NCBI RefSeq assembly: GCF_014201675.1
Contig: NZ_JACHEZ010000007.1
Coordinates: forward strand, 1-64,000
Reading direction: 5' to 3'
DNA length: 64,000 nt
Source of the DNA: Oceanithermus desulfurans
GTDB lineage: Bacteria > Deinococcota > Deinococci > Deinococcales > Marinithermaceae
The notes below the pieces were generated by a model. It did not search any database and was not told the DNA's origin. It was given only the letters and a program-made list of their open reading frames with translations. The translations under genes and the position numbers were made by a program. Shown here piece after piece: positions 63,428-64,000 of this stretch. Position 1 is the stretch's first letter. Every line of letters starts with the position of its first letter.

Positions 63428-64000
63428 CTAGGAGGAAGCGGGCTCGGCCTGCTCCTGCTCCATCAGCCACTTCTCGGCGGTCATGGCTGCGCGCGTGCCC
63501 GCGCCCACGCTGGTGGCGAGCTGCTTGTAGATGGGGTCGGCCACGTCGCCGGCGGCGAAGACGCCCGGCACCGAGGTGAGGATCTCGTCGGTGACGGCCA
63601 CGTAGCCGTCGGGGCGCAGCTCCACGACGCCCTTCAGGAACTCGGTGTTGGGCACGCTGCCCACGAAGACAAAGACGCCGTCGGTGGGGTAGACGTACTC
63701 CTCGTTCGTCTTGAGGTTCTTCACCCTGACGCCGGTCACGTGGTCCTCGCCCAGCACCTCGGTGACCACATGGCTCCAGAGGAACTCGATCTTGGGGTTT
63801 TGGAAGGCGCGCTCCTGGGCGACCTTGTTGGCGCGCAGCTCGTCGCGGCGGTGGATGATGGTCACCTTGCGGGCGAACTTGGTGAGGAAGAGCCCCTCCT
63901 CCACCGCGGCGTCGCCGCCGCCGACCACGACCACGTCCTTGTCGCGGTAGAAGAAGCCGTCGCAGGTGGCACAGGTGGAGACTCCGCGGCCGTAGAACTT
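63428..64000 (-). CDS. trxB: Thioredoxin reductase (C-terminal part, cut by window end)
   Basis: The frame runs to the window edge, giving 190 residues of a flavin disulphide reductase. Near the cut end CATCDGFF holds the redox pair, followed by the NADPH site [17 protein letters not shown] and HRRDELRA, and the C-terminal FAD motif [11 protein letters not shown]. This order is that of TrxB. The N-terminal FAD-binding part lies beyond 64000. Reduces thioredoxin with NADPH in the cytoplasm. Confidence 0.95.
   Translation of the reverse strand, partial: KFYGRGVSTCATCDGFFYRDKDVVVVGGGDAAVEEGLFLTKFARKVTIIHRRDELRANKVAQERAFQNPKIEFLWSHVVTEVLGEDHVTGVRVKNLKTNEEYVYPTDGVFVFVGSVPNTEFLKGVVELRPDGYVAVTDEILTSVPGVFAAGDVADPIYKQLATSVGAGTRAAMTAEKWLMEQEQAEPASS

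Overview
The window is a GC-rich bacterial chromosome segment that looks like a member of the Thermaceae (Deinococcota), plausibly a marine genus such as Oceanithermus; the genus is my inference. Support comes from Thermus-like 23S and 5S rRNA ends, a norC-norB-norH-nirS respiratory block of the Thermus type, many promoters whose -10 hexamer sits about 6 nt before the start codon (leaderless mRNAs), and Thermus-like housekeeping proteins.

Layout. 1-308: 3' end of 23S rRNA and the 5S rRNA. 309-1716: non-coding repeat island. 1717-6020: a PAS/GAF/HD-GYP c-di-GMP phosphodiesterase and a Y-family polymerase. 6086-6840: first copy of a small-lipoprotein plus secreted-protein cassette, then a CAU tRNA. 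7028-11397: deoB, cdaA, cdaR, def, fmt. 11442-14671: a TorA-like reductase with a TorC-like cytochrome. 14920-16722: S9 peptidase. 16723-17757: second repeat island. 17758-20586: tungsten aldehyde oxidoreductase and manA. 20637-38166: a polysaccharide assembly locus. 38467-41052: galE-like, rmlA and a secreted protein. 41053-42350: third repeat island. 42351-48923: MFS carrier, a broken ABM gene, tRNA-Met, a TPR protein, birA-bioY-pncA, alkA. 48950-52901: second and third cassette loci around a PfkB kinase. 52914-56984: TPR protein, ABM protein, PIG-L deacetylase, acyltransferase, degenerate SDR, nrdR. 57154-62047: norC-norB-norH-cytochrome c-nirS. 62123-64000: broken EVE gene, a Crp/FNR regulator, tRNA-Val and trxB (cut by the window end).

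The most interesting, apparently undescribed system is the cassette found at 6086-6840, 49100-49940 and 51469-52901. Each locus starts with the same promoter (two 7-bp direct repeats of the type GNAACGC, 11 bp apart, 9 bp before a TANNCT -10 box). It then encodes a 49-59 aa lipoprotein with a nearly invariant C-terminal tail ending in FGP-stop, followed by one or two 168-188 aa exported proteins with a constant first 60 residues and a divergent, two-cysteine C-terminal domain. A truncated copy of a neighbouring gene next to the second locus records its duplication.

The polysaccharide locus encodes what look like two complete nucleotide-sugar routes (WbpA/B/D/E/I for UDP-ManNAc3NAcA and PglF/E/D for UDP-diNAc-bacillosamine). 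It also holds a PglC-like initiating transferase, glycosyltransferases, a flippase, a polymerase, a glucuronyl C5-epimerase-like protein and an HPr-kinase-like protein; its centre is strikingly AT-rich. The nir/nor block reduces nitrite to N2O, with a Crp/FNR regulator next to it. The three repeat islands share degenerate 7-bp tandem repeats and two families of palindromic elements.
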